From Chaetoceros tenuissimus (Eukaryota; Bacillariophyta; Thalassiosirophyceae; Chaetocerotales; Chaetocerotaceae): a DNA stretch of 64,000 nt. The notes below the pieces were generated by a model. That model did not search any database and was not told where the DNA came from. It was given only the letters and a program-made list of their open reading frames with translations. The stretch covers positions 1,364,001 through 1,428,000 of the forward strand of contig BLLK01000062.1 in assembly GCA_021927905.1 (NCBI GenBank). Reading direction: 5' to 3'. Position 1 is the stretch's first letter, and each line of letters opens with the position of its first letter. This document shows positions 1 to 10,800 of this stretch, in pieces. The position numbers were made by a program, and so were the translations under genes.

Positions 1-274
1 CTTCAAATCCTTGAGCTGCGTGCATGCCTCTGAAATGCCCCTGCATATTCACAGAGTTCTCTGGATCTTCTTGAGGAACGAGTACGTGCTCTGCTTCCTT
101 CTTCAACATGCGCCATTTGCGTACAGGTTTAGCAGTATTGGTGCTTACTGTCTTTTCCATAGCATGGTCGTTGAATGTATCTGTTTCAGTAGGTGGTGGC
201 GGTGGTGGGATGGAATCATCATCATCGTCGTGGACTTGTGAATAGTCTGGAGGAGGTGGGTTATGTGCTACCAT
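1..274 (-). CDS. Partial gene, N-terminal part of an unknown protein
   Basis: An open frame starts at an ATG (complement of 272-274) and runs off the left edge of the window, giving 91 codons with no stop. The N-terminus reads MVAHNPPPPDYSQVHDDDDD, followed by a run of six prolines, an acidic stretch, and then a more ordered part containing KPVRKWRMLKKEAEHVLVP. The Pro/Asp-rich start suggests a disordered N-terminal tail on a soluble protein. I do not recognise a family, and the remainder lies outside the window. An overlapping plus-strand frame (11-241) looks like a shadow because its composition is less protein-like. The start codon choice is the first in-frame ATG. Confidence 0.55.
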   Translation of the reverse strand, partial: MVAHNPPPPDYSQVHDDDDDSIPPPPPPTETDTFNDHAMEKTVSTNTAKPVRKWRMLKKEAEHVLVPQEDPENSVNMQGHFRGMHAAQGFE

Positions 275-943
275 CTTCACTAAATGTAAGAACTAGAGGC
301 TCTGGTCAATTTGATAGATGTAAGTAGGTGTGAGAAGTAGGAAGTAGGGTTCAAGTGCTTACGCAATGGAATTCCTTTACTTTTAATGGTCTGCGTAAAC
401 GATTCCTTCCAATCACTTGTTTGTTAGATCGTCCTTGTTGGAATGTTTTTCAATACAAAAAACTTTGCTGTTTCGGCGGCAGGCATTCCCTTTTCTTAAA
501 GGTGGATCTTATAAACTCATTCTTTGCAAGATCGCTAGAGAGAAGGTGCGCACAAGACCCAATCAATATTAGAATCGTAACAGTTAAAAAGAAGGTAAAG
601 ATCGAAAGATGCACGTCATTGTCCAAACAAAACAGAGCAGTCCAAATACCTTCTAATAACCCACTGTATTATTCACATTCCGCTACATATTCTCTGTCTA
701 CGCTCTACTCATTAGAATTTCTAAATAGTGATAATAGGCATCCCTATCACCTCATGATACTACGAACGCTATTAGTATGAAAAGTGATACAGAATGTAAA
801 ATGGTTATTCTTCATTGTTTCTTCAAACAAGTTGACTTTTAAATCTTCATCGACCAAATTCATAAATATTACACCCCAAAACATATAGTTACTAAATTAA
901 AATGTACATAGCTCTAGCCAGAACTAACATTCAAATAAATCTC
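275..943. other. Intergenic stretch, no supported gene
   Basis: This is AT-rich DNA between two genes transcribed leftward. A plus-strand frame of 141 codons (355-780) is present, but its product has no recognisable motif and a composition like translated noncoding DNA. The right end should hold the 3' UTR of the 944-1780 gene and the left end the promoter of the partial gene. Nothing else is seen. Confidence 0.5.
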
Positions 944-1780
944 CTATGCTGCAAGCACTTCTTGCGGAAGCACAGGTTGTACTTCGTTCACCTTTGACAT
1001 CATCTCCTGATGTTTTTCGTCGAGCATCTCAATATCAAAAGTCTCAAGAATCTCCTTCACTTTCTCCATTTCGCCATTTGCAAAAGCAGCTGATGCCTTG
1101 AGCAATAGGTATCTATCAAATGTAGACATGGTTCCTTCAGCTTTTCTGAGAGCTTCATTGGCTAGTTGCATTTTCAATGCCTTCTTTTTGGATCTTCTCT
1201 CCTTCAGCTTCTTGAATGGAGATACAAAAGAGAGTCTTGACTTTCTTCGAATGGTTTCTGGCTCGGAAGGAAGTACTTCCTTACTAGGAGTGGCGGTTTC
1301 CTTTCTCTTTGGCGAGAAAAGTCCCTTCTTGGCACTGTCGCTTGCAAGTGCATCCTTTCGCTTTCTTCTAGGGGAGAGCTTCTTGAAAGCTTTTTTCCAT
1401 GGAGATTTTTTGCTGGCTTCCTGTGTGACAGAAGCATTACTAGAGAGTGCAGTCTTGTCAACATCATTTGCACTTTCAACTGATTCATTGGAACCAGCAC
1501 TGGCATTTTCATTTGGAACTTGATGCTCGTCATCTACACTAATATCGCTGTCGCTCAGTCCAGGTCCATCCTTCTCATAGGACAAGGCCTCAGAGCTCTG
1601 GACTGAAATTTCGGATCCTAAATCAGGCTGAGCTGGCTCCATATTCTTATCTTCGATCCCTCCAGATTCACTTGCACTGAAGGAAAGATCCTCAGCATCC
1701 ACTACATTTTCTTCAGCAACTTCTGCTGGAGTAGCTTCTGCTGCTGCACTTTTTTCATTCACTTCTTCCATCGAAGACAT
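944..1780 (-). CDS. Unknown protein, acidic N-terminus and SP/KR-rich basic middle
   Basis: Single-exon frame of 278 residues. The first about 120 residues are Glu/Asp/Ser/Ala-rich and look disordered. Residues of roughly 120-205 are strongly basic, with several Ser-Pro sites set among lysines and arginines (for example SPWKKAFKKLSPRRKRK and SPFKKLKERRSKKK). This pattern suits nuclear localisation and proline-directed phosphorylation. The last 70 residues are predicted helical and acidic (FDRYLLLKASAAFANGEMEKVKEILE). No domain is recognised. The SPxKK-like spacing recalls DNA-binding tails of histone H1-like proteins, but this is only a compositional resemblance. A nuclear role is inferred. 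Confidence 0.65.
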   Translation of the reverse strand: MSSMEEVNEKSAAAEATPAEVAEENVVDAEDLSFSASESGGIEDKNMEPAQPDLGSEISVQSSEALSYEKDGPGLSDSDISVDDEHQVPNENASAGSNESVESANDVDKTALSSNASVTQEASKKSPWKKAFKKLSPRRKRKDALASDSAKKGLFSPKRKETATPSKEVLPSEPETIRRKSRLSFVSPFKKLKERRSKKKALKMQLANEALRKAEGTMSTFDRYLLLKASAAFANGEMEKVKEILETFDIEMLDEKHQEMMSKVNEVQPVLPQEVLAA

Positions 1781-1998
1781 GATGTGATTATTTTTTCTTT
1801 AATTCAAAGATGGAATAACTCCGAGACTAGTTCAAATTTGATGGCTTCTCGTCACTCGTCCCTCTTCTTCCAAATAAAGAGTTCCTCCCAAACTCACAAA
1901 AGGGTTGGTGGTGGAGGTGCACAGACTGAACCAAGACCCCTCATCTGTCAACGGACTTTTTTTGAATTTGCATATGACTAAAATAGATAAATATATAT

Positions 1999-3384
1999 TT
2001 ACTTTGTAAAATTGATTTTACCCCTTTGATCCAATAATAAACAATCTGGAATGTTTATATCCGAACTGAATCCATTAGCATAAACGATTGCACCGCTACC
2101 AAAATGGTCATGATATTTTTTCATTTGCTTCTTTGAATCATTCACAGTTCGCTTGCTCAAGGAAGAACCATAAAAATTCTTTGCATCTATCCAATTTATC
2201 TGTTTACCATTTATTGTGACGTTGTCCAGGAATAGAATATCTGGTGTGGCTACTGCTTTTCCAACTGTTTTCTTTTGCCAGTCAGTAGATTTTCCTTCAG
2301 TGATGAATCTAATTCCTTTTTCTTTGAAAAATATCTCCAACGTATCTTCAAACTCTTGTGCTTCTTTTCTTACTTGATCTTGATCTGTTGAACTAATAAA
2401 GTCGTTATCTTCTGCTATACGTAGCTCGTCAATTGATCTTTGGTCCAATCCATTACCTTTTGCCTTTATTATTTTCTTTATTTGACCTTTGCTATGACCC
2501 AATTCAGAAAGCAATGCTCGATATATAGCAAGTGGTGGACAGTCTAATTCACGTGACAATGACAAAACGCTTTCACCAGCAATATACCTCTCGTGCAGTT
2601 TCTTTGACTGGTTTACAACTTTGTGGTGAGTATTGCGTACTTTGTCTTGCAAAATAGAATTTCGTAGAGATTTTGCTTGCTCCATTGTCATTGATGTTGA
2701 ACTTAAAAATCCTTCCAATTTCTTCAACTTCTTCCCTGTAAAAGTTTTTTCAAACATTGCCCAATATCCTTTTTCTACAACTTGCCGGGAAGTTGCAATT
2801 TCTTCTTCAACTGGAACTGGATTGCAGTGCCAAGTAAAAGTGTATTGTTTTACATCTTCAGATTCCTTCAATTGAGCATACCATTCTCGAATTTTTTGCT
2901 TTGTAGCTTCTGGAGAAAGCTGTATAGGTTTTGATTTGACATTGCTTTTGGAGGCATTAGTCTCTTCATTAGCTTTATTCTTCTCCTTCTTATTCTTTTT
3001 TGTTTTCTCTGATTGTTCCTTTTTATTACCATCTTTTGAATCTTTTGCTTTTCTTTTCTTGGGCTTTGAATTTTTATTGGTATTAGATGCATCTTTGGCA
3101 TTCTTGTTTTTATTCTTTGGAAGAATCTGCTTGTGCTTGTTGGTAGTGGCTGTAGCTGTCTCGTTCCTATTTGCCTTGACGTTTTGAGGTTTGTTCAATG
3201 AATTCTGGTCTATTTTTTTCTTTCCATTTCCTGCATTCTGGATTTGGTTTTTCGGGAGGGTCCCCTTATTCTTTTCATTTTTTCCCAATTTCTTCTCCGG
3301 TTTCTTCTCGTTTTTGTTCTTATTGGCTTTGCCAGATGGTTGTTGTGGTTCGTCTGTAGTATTTTTCTTTTTCATCGAATTCAT
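1999..3384 (-). CDS. CDIN1: CDIN1/C15orf41-family nuclease-like protein with long Lys/Asn-rich tail
   Basis: Single-exon, 461 residues. Residues 1-150 are a low-complexity Lys/Asn/Glu tail. The remainder fits the CDIN1 (C15orf41) family: a helical HTH-like middle (ERYIAGESVLSLSRELDCPPLAIYRALL, about 265-292) and a C-terminal PD-(D/E)XK-type nuclease core with TPDILFL at 380-386, NWIDAK at 397-402, and a FGSGAIVYANGF strand near 428-439. Human CDIN1 has the matching TPDF, HWIESK and FGPGLVIYWYGF blocks and binds codanin-1, which is linked to chromatin assembly and erythroid maturation; its catalytic activity is poorly defined. The family assignment rests on these remembered blocks. The 150-residue basic tail is longer than in animals and may be lineage-specific. 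Confidence 0.8.
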   Translation of the reverse strand: MNSMKKKNTTDEPQQPSGKANKNKNEKKPEKKLGKNEKNKGTLPKNQIQNAGNGKKKIDQNSLNKPQNVKANRNETATATTNKHKQILPKNKNKNAKDASNTNKNSKPKKRKAKDSKDGNKKEQSEKTKKNKKEKNKANEETNASKSNVKSKPIQLSPEATKQKIREWYAQLKESEDVKQYTFTWHCNPVPVEEEIATSRQVVEKGYWAMFEKTFTGKKLKKLEGFLSSTSMTMEQAKSLRNSILQDKVRNTHHKVVNQSKKLHERYIAGESVLSLSRELDCPPLAIYRALLSELGHSKGQIKKIIKAKGNGLDQRSIDELRIAEDNDFISSTDQDQVRKEAQEFEDTLEIFFKEKGIRFITEGKSTDWQKKTVGKAVATPDILFLDNVTINGKQINWIDAKNFYGSSLSKRTVNDSKKQMKKYHDHFGSGAIVYANGFSSDINIPDCLLLDQRGKINFTK

Positions 3385-3639
3385 GGCTTCTTCAACGCAG
3401 ATTTGAGGATTGACCTAGTACGAGCGCCTTGCTAAGATTGAAAAGCTGATTACTGATTGCTGAAGGGATTACTAGATGTTATCCTCAGTTCTTCTATGAT
3501 CACAGAAACTACCAACTGTATATGGATTACAAATGCAGTTAGTTGAAATACTAATTTCAATTGCATAAGGTTGTAAATTGTGAAGAAAGGAGTTACTGAG
3601 GGAAAATGCAAATTCGGAAGCAGCAATATTTTCTTTAAT

Positions 3640-5457
3640 TTAATTTTCTTCAATGTCTTCAAAAGAAAAGTGGTCATCTTGCATATAATTTCTCATGAGC
3701 TCCAGAAATATCTTGCGGTATCCGAGAGAAATTAGATGATCATTCACCATGGTCCTTTTTACATCTATTTCGTTGAAAAATGTACAAGGAACGTAAGAAC
3801 CACTGACACTAACTCCGTCCCTATAAAAATGAACGCAATTGCCAGGAGGAAATAGGATAGGTTCCAATCTTTTTCCACGTATCAGCTTTTGGTTCTTCCG
3901 TGTGTTTGGTTTGACGTACTTGTTCATTGCTTTATCAACAATTCTTAGTAACGACTTGACATCTTTTTTATCGATACCAAAGAATCCCAAGTTCTTTTGA
4001 ACCTCCATTAAAGCATCTTCTATATCTCTATAAGCATAACTTGTCCAGTCATAGTCCATGAGATCGAGGTACAGGTTTGCAATTGTTTCTGCGCTCAAAC
4101 GAGGAACTACGTCATCGTCGCCAATGACAGTTGTAATGTATTCTTTAGTACTTTCTGATAGTTCCTGTGATAAAATGGCGGGACAACCAAACCCAATCAC
4201 CTGCACTTCAATATTATCTTTTTCCCGAAACTCCATACCAGCTATAGAAGCGGCTCCAGCACCGAGTGAATGTCCGATAAGTGTTAACTTTATCTTCTTT
4301 TTCTTGGCCAATTCTCTAAGATGCTCAAGGAGACCTTCGTGCTTTTCGACCAAATATTTTCCACTACGAAGGATGCCTGCGTGAGCTTTACCATCCCTGT
4401 AGTCTTCATCGTCTAGCAATGCATCTGTCAACATATCTGGTACAGTCTTTGTGCCGCGTACAACCATTAAGACTTCGAGTTGTGAGCTCCATCTTGACTG
4501 ACCCTTCTTAATTGCAAGAAAGTGGCTAGGTTGTTCTGGTAAAGATTCCATTTGAGCATAAACTAATTCCCATTCATTTTTAGTCCACAGTCCCAACTGC
4601 GATTTGACTTGCTCAACAGAATCAAGATAAGAAATGTTTGCCAAATGCAATGCTTGATTCAAATCTCTAACAACATCTGTATCTACACCCTTCCTAAATC
4701 TATGTTTTCTTCTTTTCCACGAAGGATTTTTTGTCTCATCTTGCTTTTCCAAGTAATATATGATGGATGCAGGATCAAAGCCTTGTATTAATTCCAAAGG
4801 TAAAGATTGTCCAAGTGTATTGGAAATATGAGACTGGACTTCAGCTTGTTTACTTTTGAAAAGTTGTAGTAATTCCAGTGTTGATTTTGTCTCCTGAACA
4901 TCCCCCTGCTTCTGGTAAATTTGTGCAGTTTGAATCATATTCGTAAAATCTTGTTGGGATATCTCACCAGTTATGAGAGAACCAAAGGATTTAGCAAGTG
5001 ATGAAGCAGGAGATGTATCCTTTTCTGGTTCATTTGCAATACTTGGCTTTTTCGCAGAAAGCATATGAGATATTCCAGAGAAGAGAGATCCTTCTTCCTC
5101 GTTTTCTTGAATCTTTTCTTCGGTCGTTGAAGAATCTACCGAAAAAGATTTAAATAGAGATGATGATGTCACATTTTTGTCTCTATCAACTTCGTCAGTG
5201 TTGCCTTGCTTATCTTTGTAAACTTGAAATAGGTCGAAAATCGATGATTCTTCTTCCACTTTCTTTTGCTCTTCTTCTTTCTTACCTCCAAGTCCAAAGA
5301 AATTGAACACACTCGCATTTTTTGCTTCGGCAAGAGCAGCCAATTCCTCTTCTTTCTTCGATTTTTTAACTTTGTAATAGGAATATGAAGCAAGTCCACC
5401 CACAAGCCCTATCTGAACCCATCGTTTTCTCACAATTGTCATCACTCTAGATCCCAT
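3640..5457 (-). CDS. Class 3 (sn1-DAG type) lipase, N-terminally anchored
   Basis: Single-exon, 605 residues. A hydrophobic stretch near residues 14-28, flanked by basic residues, suggests an N-terminal membrane anchor or organelle signal. A long charged, Lys/Glu-rich and Ser-rich region follows to about 250. The alpha/beta-hydrolase domain covers about 260-590. The nucleophile elbow GHSLG is at 395-399 (Ser397), a DDD acid cluster is at 447-449, and the likely catalytic His is H574 in VNDHLISLGY. This order fits Pfam Lipase_3 enzymes that hydrolyse sn-1 esters of di- or triacylglycerol. The N-terminal half has no recognised domain. A role in lipid turnover at a membrane is inferred. Confidence 0.88.
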   Translation of the reverse strand: MGSRVMTIVRKRWVQIGLVGGLASYSYYKVKKSKKEEELAALAEAKNASVFNFFGLGGKKEEEQKKVEEESSIFDLFQVYKDKQGNTDEVDRDKNVTSSSLFKSFSVDSSTTEEKIQENEEEGSLFSGISHMLSAKKPSIANEPEKDTSPASSLAKSFGSLITGEISQQDFTNMIQTAQIYQKQGDVQETKSTLELLQLFKSKQAEVQSHISNTLGQSLPLELIQGFDPASIIYYLEKQDETKNPSWKRRKHRFRKGVDTDVVRDLNQALHLANISYLDSVEQVKSQLGLWTKNEWELVYAQMESLPEQPSHFLAIKKGQSRWSSQLEVLMVVRGTKTVPDMLTDALLDDEDYRDGKAHAGILRSGKYLVEKHEGLLEHLRELAKKKKIKLTLIGHSLGAGAASIAGMEFREKDNIEVQVIGFGCPAILSQELSESTKEYITTVIGDDDVVPRLSAETIANLYLDLMDYDWTSYAYRDIEDALMEVQKNLGFFGIDKKDVKSLLRIVDKAMNKYVKPNTRKNQKLIRGKRLEPILFPPGNCVHFYRDGVSVSGSYVPCTFFNEIDVKRTMVNDHLISLGYRKIFLELMRNYMQDDHFSFEDIEEN

Positions 5458-6478
5458 GTCAGTACTATACTGCTATTTCGTCTCGATGAATAGAAATATA
5501 ATGTAGTTTAGAAAGCAGATTTATCTTTTCCTATGGTACCTATCAAAACAAATTGACAACATTGAATATGCGAAAGACTGCATTCATAACCAATGCGTGT
5601 GGAAAATGGGTGTCTTCTTCAAGTCGCTTTTACGCGCCAAATTCTGTTCATCTATACCTACATATGATAGCAACACCACTGGTTATCATCAAATATTCTC
5701 AATGACCATCTGCGTTGTTCCTCCGTTTCCAATGACCAATAAAAAATAAAATCACTCAAAAATATGAAGAGTAAGCTAGCGCATGATTGAATTTTGTTAA
5801 AAAATAGTCTCTTTCATCCGAACTAACTCTCAAAATGAAACAAACCCACGGTCATGGGAAGAATGGTAAAAAAAGATAATTCAACGTTGCTTATGCGATG
5901 AAAAAAATGTGAGTAGGAAAATAGTCTAAAAAGTCATTTTGGCAATAACTTAGCTAATAGTTCGAGAATGGAATTAAAATTGCAATGGAGAAGTAGATAG
6001 TAATTGAAAAGTACTATATTTCAAAAGCATCTATATCCAATAGAATGCTTTTATTTTTTCTAGTTTGAATGTATTTTTAAAATTTACATTTTTCCAGGTT
6101 TATTTTTTCTTATTTACTCTTTATCCAAGAAAGGAATGTCAAAATGAGGCCTTTTGCTGACCCAGGTTTGTGAGCGAGACGAAACGGAAGCAAGCGACTT
6201 CTCTCGTAGAGCAGGACAAAGGAGCAGCAGAAGAAGCGTGAAGTACAACAAAGAGCTCTACCACGAACACTCACTGCATAGTATTTACCAAGAATCTCCG
6301 CCAAGGTGTTTCTCATTTAAGTTGAGGTCTTGCACAATTTCTTCATATCTAGCAGCCTATCTTTCCGATAATCTACTGTTTATCCAAATTTTTGCCGAAC
6401 TAGCGATTGAGAAATAGAACAATTATAGTAACACGAACATTCATCGTACATTTTACACTAGAAGAATAAGTATTAACC
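5458..6478. other. Intergenic stretch between divergent genes
   Basis: About 1 kb separates the leftward lipase gene and the rightward Rab gene, so it should hold both promoters and 5' UTRs. Short frames at 6110-6316 (minus) and 6154-6417 (plus) overlap each other and have no motif. The sequence is AT-rich with T and A runs. No RNA gene or repeat is seen. Confidence 0.5.
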
Positions 6479-7087
6479 ATGAGTCACACAGCAACATACG
6501 ACATGCAAATCAAGCTCCTCATGATTGGAGACAGTGGAGTTGGAAAGACCTGCTTACTTCTCCGATACGCTAACGATAGTTTCTCGCCTACGTTCATCAC
6601 AACGATCGGTATCGACTTCAAGATCAAAAACATTGAGATTGACGATAAGCGAGTAAAGCTTCAAATCTGGGATACAGCAGGCCAAGAAAGATTCCGTACC
6701 ATCACCACCTCCTACTTCCGTGGAGCACAGGGTATTGTGCTTGTCTACGACGTTACCGACCGTAGATCTTTTGAATCTATTAGAAATTGGATCAGCCAGA
6801 TCCAGCAACATGCAGACGTACACGTGAACAAGATTCTTGTTGGTAACAAGTGTGACATGCTGGATGAAAAGGTTGTCTCTACAGAGGAGGGACAGAAGCT
6901 TGCAAGTGAGTTCGGGATGCAGTTCTGGGAGACTTCTGCCAAGAATGATGTGAATGTAGAGCAGAGTTTCCAGAGCATTGCCAAGTCTGTAAAGGACAGA
7001 CTTTTGGCTGATGGCCAGACTTCCGGTCCACAAACCAACATTAGACTCACTAGTAACGCCAATGCTACCAAGAAGGGCTGTTGTTAA
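6479..7087 (+). CDS. Rab8/Sec4-like small GTPase
   Basis: Single-exon, 202 residues, full length for a Rab. All G-boxes are present: P-loop GDSGVGKT 17-24, switch I TIGIDF 42-47, WDTAGQE 64-70, NKCD 123-126 and ETSAK 151-155. The catalytic Gln is Q69. The Rab-family stretch [17 protein letters not shown] is intact. The switch and interswitch sequences match the Rab8/Rab1/Sec4 group best, with Rab8 most likely. The C-terminus KKGCC is a double-cysteine geranylgeranylation site. Such proteins direct secretory vesicles from the Golgi to the plasma membrane. Codon use looks more biased than in neighbouring genes, consistent with good expression. The exact Rab subgroup is uncertain without a tree. 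Confidence 0.95.
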   Translation: MSHTATYDMQIKLLMIGDSGVGKTCLLLRYANDSFSPTFITTIGIDFKIKNIEIDDKRVKLQIWDTAGQERFRTITTSYFRGAQGIVLVYDVTDRRSFESIRNWISQIQQHADVHVNKILVGNKCDMLDEKVVSTEEGQKLASEFGMQFWETSAKNDVNVEQSFQSIAKSVKDRLLADGQTSGPQTNIRLTSNANATKKGCC

Positions 7088-7854
7088 AAAGAGGGAAGAA
7101 AGTTTCAAGTAGATTTTTGGAGGAAAAGAATAGAGATTGTGATTTCTAAGGATTTTTGTTTTCATCAAAACAGCAAAGGTTTTGAAATAATGTAAACATG
7201 TTTTGATGGTAACGTTATAAAAACAATCTATTAAAGTCTGACTTTTATTAGTATTATAGCTTGAACAAGTCTTCCTTGGCGATTACATGATTTGTATACT
7301 CGTGAAAATACAGAAATGAGATACCCTACTATGTTTCCATTATGCAAAAGTTCATGAGAGGTTGAAGTTCCCTGGCGATTTCTCAGCATTTTACTTCACG
7401 CTTACCTGGACAAGAAGGTATACGCGCATAGTTAGAAACTATTCATATGGTAGCATGAAATATTCTCCTAAGGTCGACAATCAACCAAACATTTCTTTAG
7501 GACATCATCATTATATTTTTCAATATCTTTAGCCTAGAGTAGTGTACCTAGAATACTATTCACTTTTTAAAAGGTGTAAAATGGAAAATTTTGAATTAAA
7601 ATGTATGGAAAGCTGATATTCCTTTTGCTTTCCCTTCTTTATCTCTTTCGAAAGCTTTACACGATTCATCACTGCAAAGCAGAGGGAAAAGCTGACTGCT
7701 TCCAGACGACAACACCTTCAACCTTCATTTTTGATTACATATTGAATATATCCTTGATATCTCTTCAACAAATCTCTATAGCAAATAAGTACCACCCGAT
7801 TCAATAAATAATCCATTGATAGTTTCACCATATTTAAAGAGAAGAGAGGTTATT
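7088..7854. other. Intergenic stretch between Rab and trithorax-like genes
   Basis: This holds the 3' UTR of the Rab gene and the promoter and 5' UTR of the following gene. A 68-codon plus frame at 7601-7807 has no motif and is not in frame-linked continuity with the next gene. Nothing else is seen. Confidence 0.5.
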
Positions 7855-10800
7855 ATGGTTTTGAGCGAAGCAGACCTACAGGATGCTCTGTTGAAAGCGA
7901 GACAGCAGGGGCTGCCTCCTGAATGGAGCCTATCCCTCGATGTAAGTATGCTAACATGCCTCCTTCTGAAACCTGTCGCTTACCTGCAAATCACAACATG
8001 CTTAATAAGATAATTGAATTGCTAACTTCTCCTTTGATCCAATCCCTTTAGGATAATGGTAGGAAGAGGTGGAGCTGTGGAAACAAAAGTTTTGCATATC
8101 TACAAAGAGCATTGGACTATATTAATGGCGGCAAAACAGCAACTGCCAAAAAGAAGGATACAAAAACAGCATCGAAAAAGTCCAAAAAGAGAAGTACAGA
8201 TGCATCATCATCTTCTAAAAAGAAGTCGAAGAAGAATCCACCAAAGTCTCCTGCAAAAGAACTTGTATCGGCGCCCACGAAAAACTATGCTGTCAACGTC
8301 AACCCTGAAACATCACTAGATGTACCAAATGACCATGCTGATAATCCGTATAAATACCACAGGCAAATTGGAACAGTTGCATGGGATCCTAACTCAAAGG
8401 AAGGTAAAATGATCGGGTATCGCCTCCGAGTCTTTGACTTTGAGCTCAATAAATGGAAGACTGGTAGAATTATTCGATACGATCCCATTACACATGAGCA
8501 TAAATGTGTATTCTTCACAAAATTAGTGAATGATGAGTATCCTGAAGAATGGCTCTATCTTCCAAAGGAGAATATTCAACTTGGTGGTGAGTTCGTGTGG
8601 GCAATGGTAAAAGGATATGCATGGTGGCCTGCACAGCAGTTACACTGTCTATACGGAAGTAATAAATCAATGCCAAAGTCTAAAGAAAAAAAGAAAGATT
8701 TGACAATGCAACCAACTAGAGAAGGATATCAGTTAGTGGAATTCTTTGATTCTGATGAAATTGCTAGTGTCAAGGTTTCACCAGAGACTCTACGAGACTT
8801 CAATGGGGGAGAAATTGATTCAGTCATTGCCAAAAATAAGAAGAGGAGAAATAAAAAGGCTATTGAAGATTGTATACAAGAGGAAAGTGCTACAATAGAG
8901 ACTAGGAATGATGCTGCTCGTTTTTATGCAGAAAAAGCATTTCAATGTGTGAATGCTGTCAAAGCTGATGGATTGTTGGGCAGGAAAATTGAAGTATTTC
9001 GAGATGATATCAATTATCCTACAGGAGAATATTTACTAGGAACTGTCCGGGCTTACTCGCAGTCGACAAAAAAGCACCTCGTGGCATATCACCCTCCTCC
9101 ATATAATAGTAGTAACTATGAACCGCGATGGGAAAATCTGTCAACGCAGAGGTATAAAATTGTAGAAGATGGTTTGCAGGTTGCCAAAAAGAGAGCTTCA
9201 AAAAAGAATGAGGTAGAACCAGATGACTTTGATCTATTTCCCTTCCTTTTTGGATACGAAGAAGATTATAACAAGTCTAGAAAAGAAGAGAAGAAGTCTA
9301 GAAAAAAAGAGAATAAGTCGCCACTTGGTACCAAATGTCGAGGGTGCGTAGGTGAATGCGATCTTCACAAGGATGCAGGGAATATTTTGCAGTGTTCGAA
9401 GTGTAAAGGATATCACCATGCAGGATGTCTTGATCCTCCTCTCACGCCTAGAGCGGTGGAAGCTATACGTAAAAGTGACGAGCCTTGGACTTGTTCAAGG
9501 TGTATTCCCTGTATGGGCTGTAGAGAACTCGACATAGCATTTGGTACAAAAGCTGTGACTTCCCCGCCAAGTTCTTTGTACTTACATCGAAATACCACTT
9601 TGCACCTATGCAATGCATGTGAATCAATGTATGAAAAAGAAATGTTTTGCCCCTGTTGTGCACATATATGGGATGATACAAGGTATCAATATGTTCGAAA
9701 GCAAATGAAAAAAAATGGGGATGAAAAAAATACGAAAGTCTCAGGTGATATAGAAAATGCTGGATATGATGACAAAACCATTGAGGGGGGCGCTACTGAT
9801 ACTGATATGGACATTGATGCCAAGGAATCAGACGAAGGAGAAGAAATAGGCAATAATGACAACAATTTTCGTTGGAAGTCCCCTCAAGAGATACCTAATC
9901 ACTACTATTATCCAGAAAACAACGTATGGGGCTACAATGAAGCAACAATGTTGGGTTGTGAAAAATGTGGCCTTTGGGTTCATTCTGGTTGTGCAGAGAT
10001 GAGCAAGCTAGAATATGAAAAAACTACAAACGGAAACCATCCAGTTTACAGTCGAGAATACCTTTGTCGAAAGTGCTGTAAAGAGAAGTGCCTAAAATTA
10101 TTGGAAATGCTAAGAAATGAAGATACCATGTATCTCTTCGCTGAACCGGTAACTGATCAAATTGCGCACAACTATAGTGATGTCATTAAAAACCCGATGG
10201 ATTTAAGGACAATGTCAGAGCGTGCGCTAATTGGAAATTATCGTAATTATGCTTGGTTGCGGGAATCTTTTGAATTGATGGTATACAATGCTCTTCTTTT
10301 CAATCCAAATCTATCCCAGTATTGGAAGGAATCAAAACGATATTACAATGTTTGCAAGCAAAAGATATTTTTGAAGGAAGGAAAAGGTGCACCTGAAAGT
10401 AAATATGAGCAGATGATTCAGGAAAGATTTGAAAATGCAGCGAAGATGATACAGGCTGAAAAGGATCGTGTGAAAGCAGATAAGACGGCTGAAAAGAAGG
10501 ACTTAGTTGCTGGTGACCAGGTTCTCAAGGTTGAATTGGGGGAGCTTGTGCAACCAAAAGATCCCCCTTCTTGTGTGCCTACTAATATTGTACAAATGAG
10601 TGCTGAAGACACATTTTATTCTTCTTGGATGGAATGCTGTTTCTCCTGTGGAAGTAGTGGTGCAAGTGATACTATGCTCTTTTGTGTTGATTGTGGAGAG
10701 GCATATCATAGTTTTTGTGCGTCAGCTCCTATCCATTGTATGAATGAAGCAGCTATCGCAGGATGGAGATGTGCAAATTGTAAAATATGCGAAATATCTG

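Noticed and set aside
355-780. 141-codon plus-strand frame
   Set aside because: No motif, composition like translated noncoding DNA, and no sign of a promoter or splice partner.
6154-6417. 87-codon frame upstream of the Rab gene
   Set aside because: It has a stop before the Rab start, no motif and an overlapping minus frame; it is probably 5' UTR.
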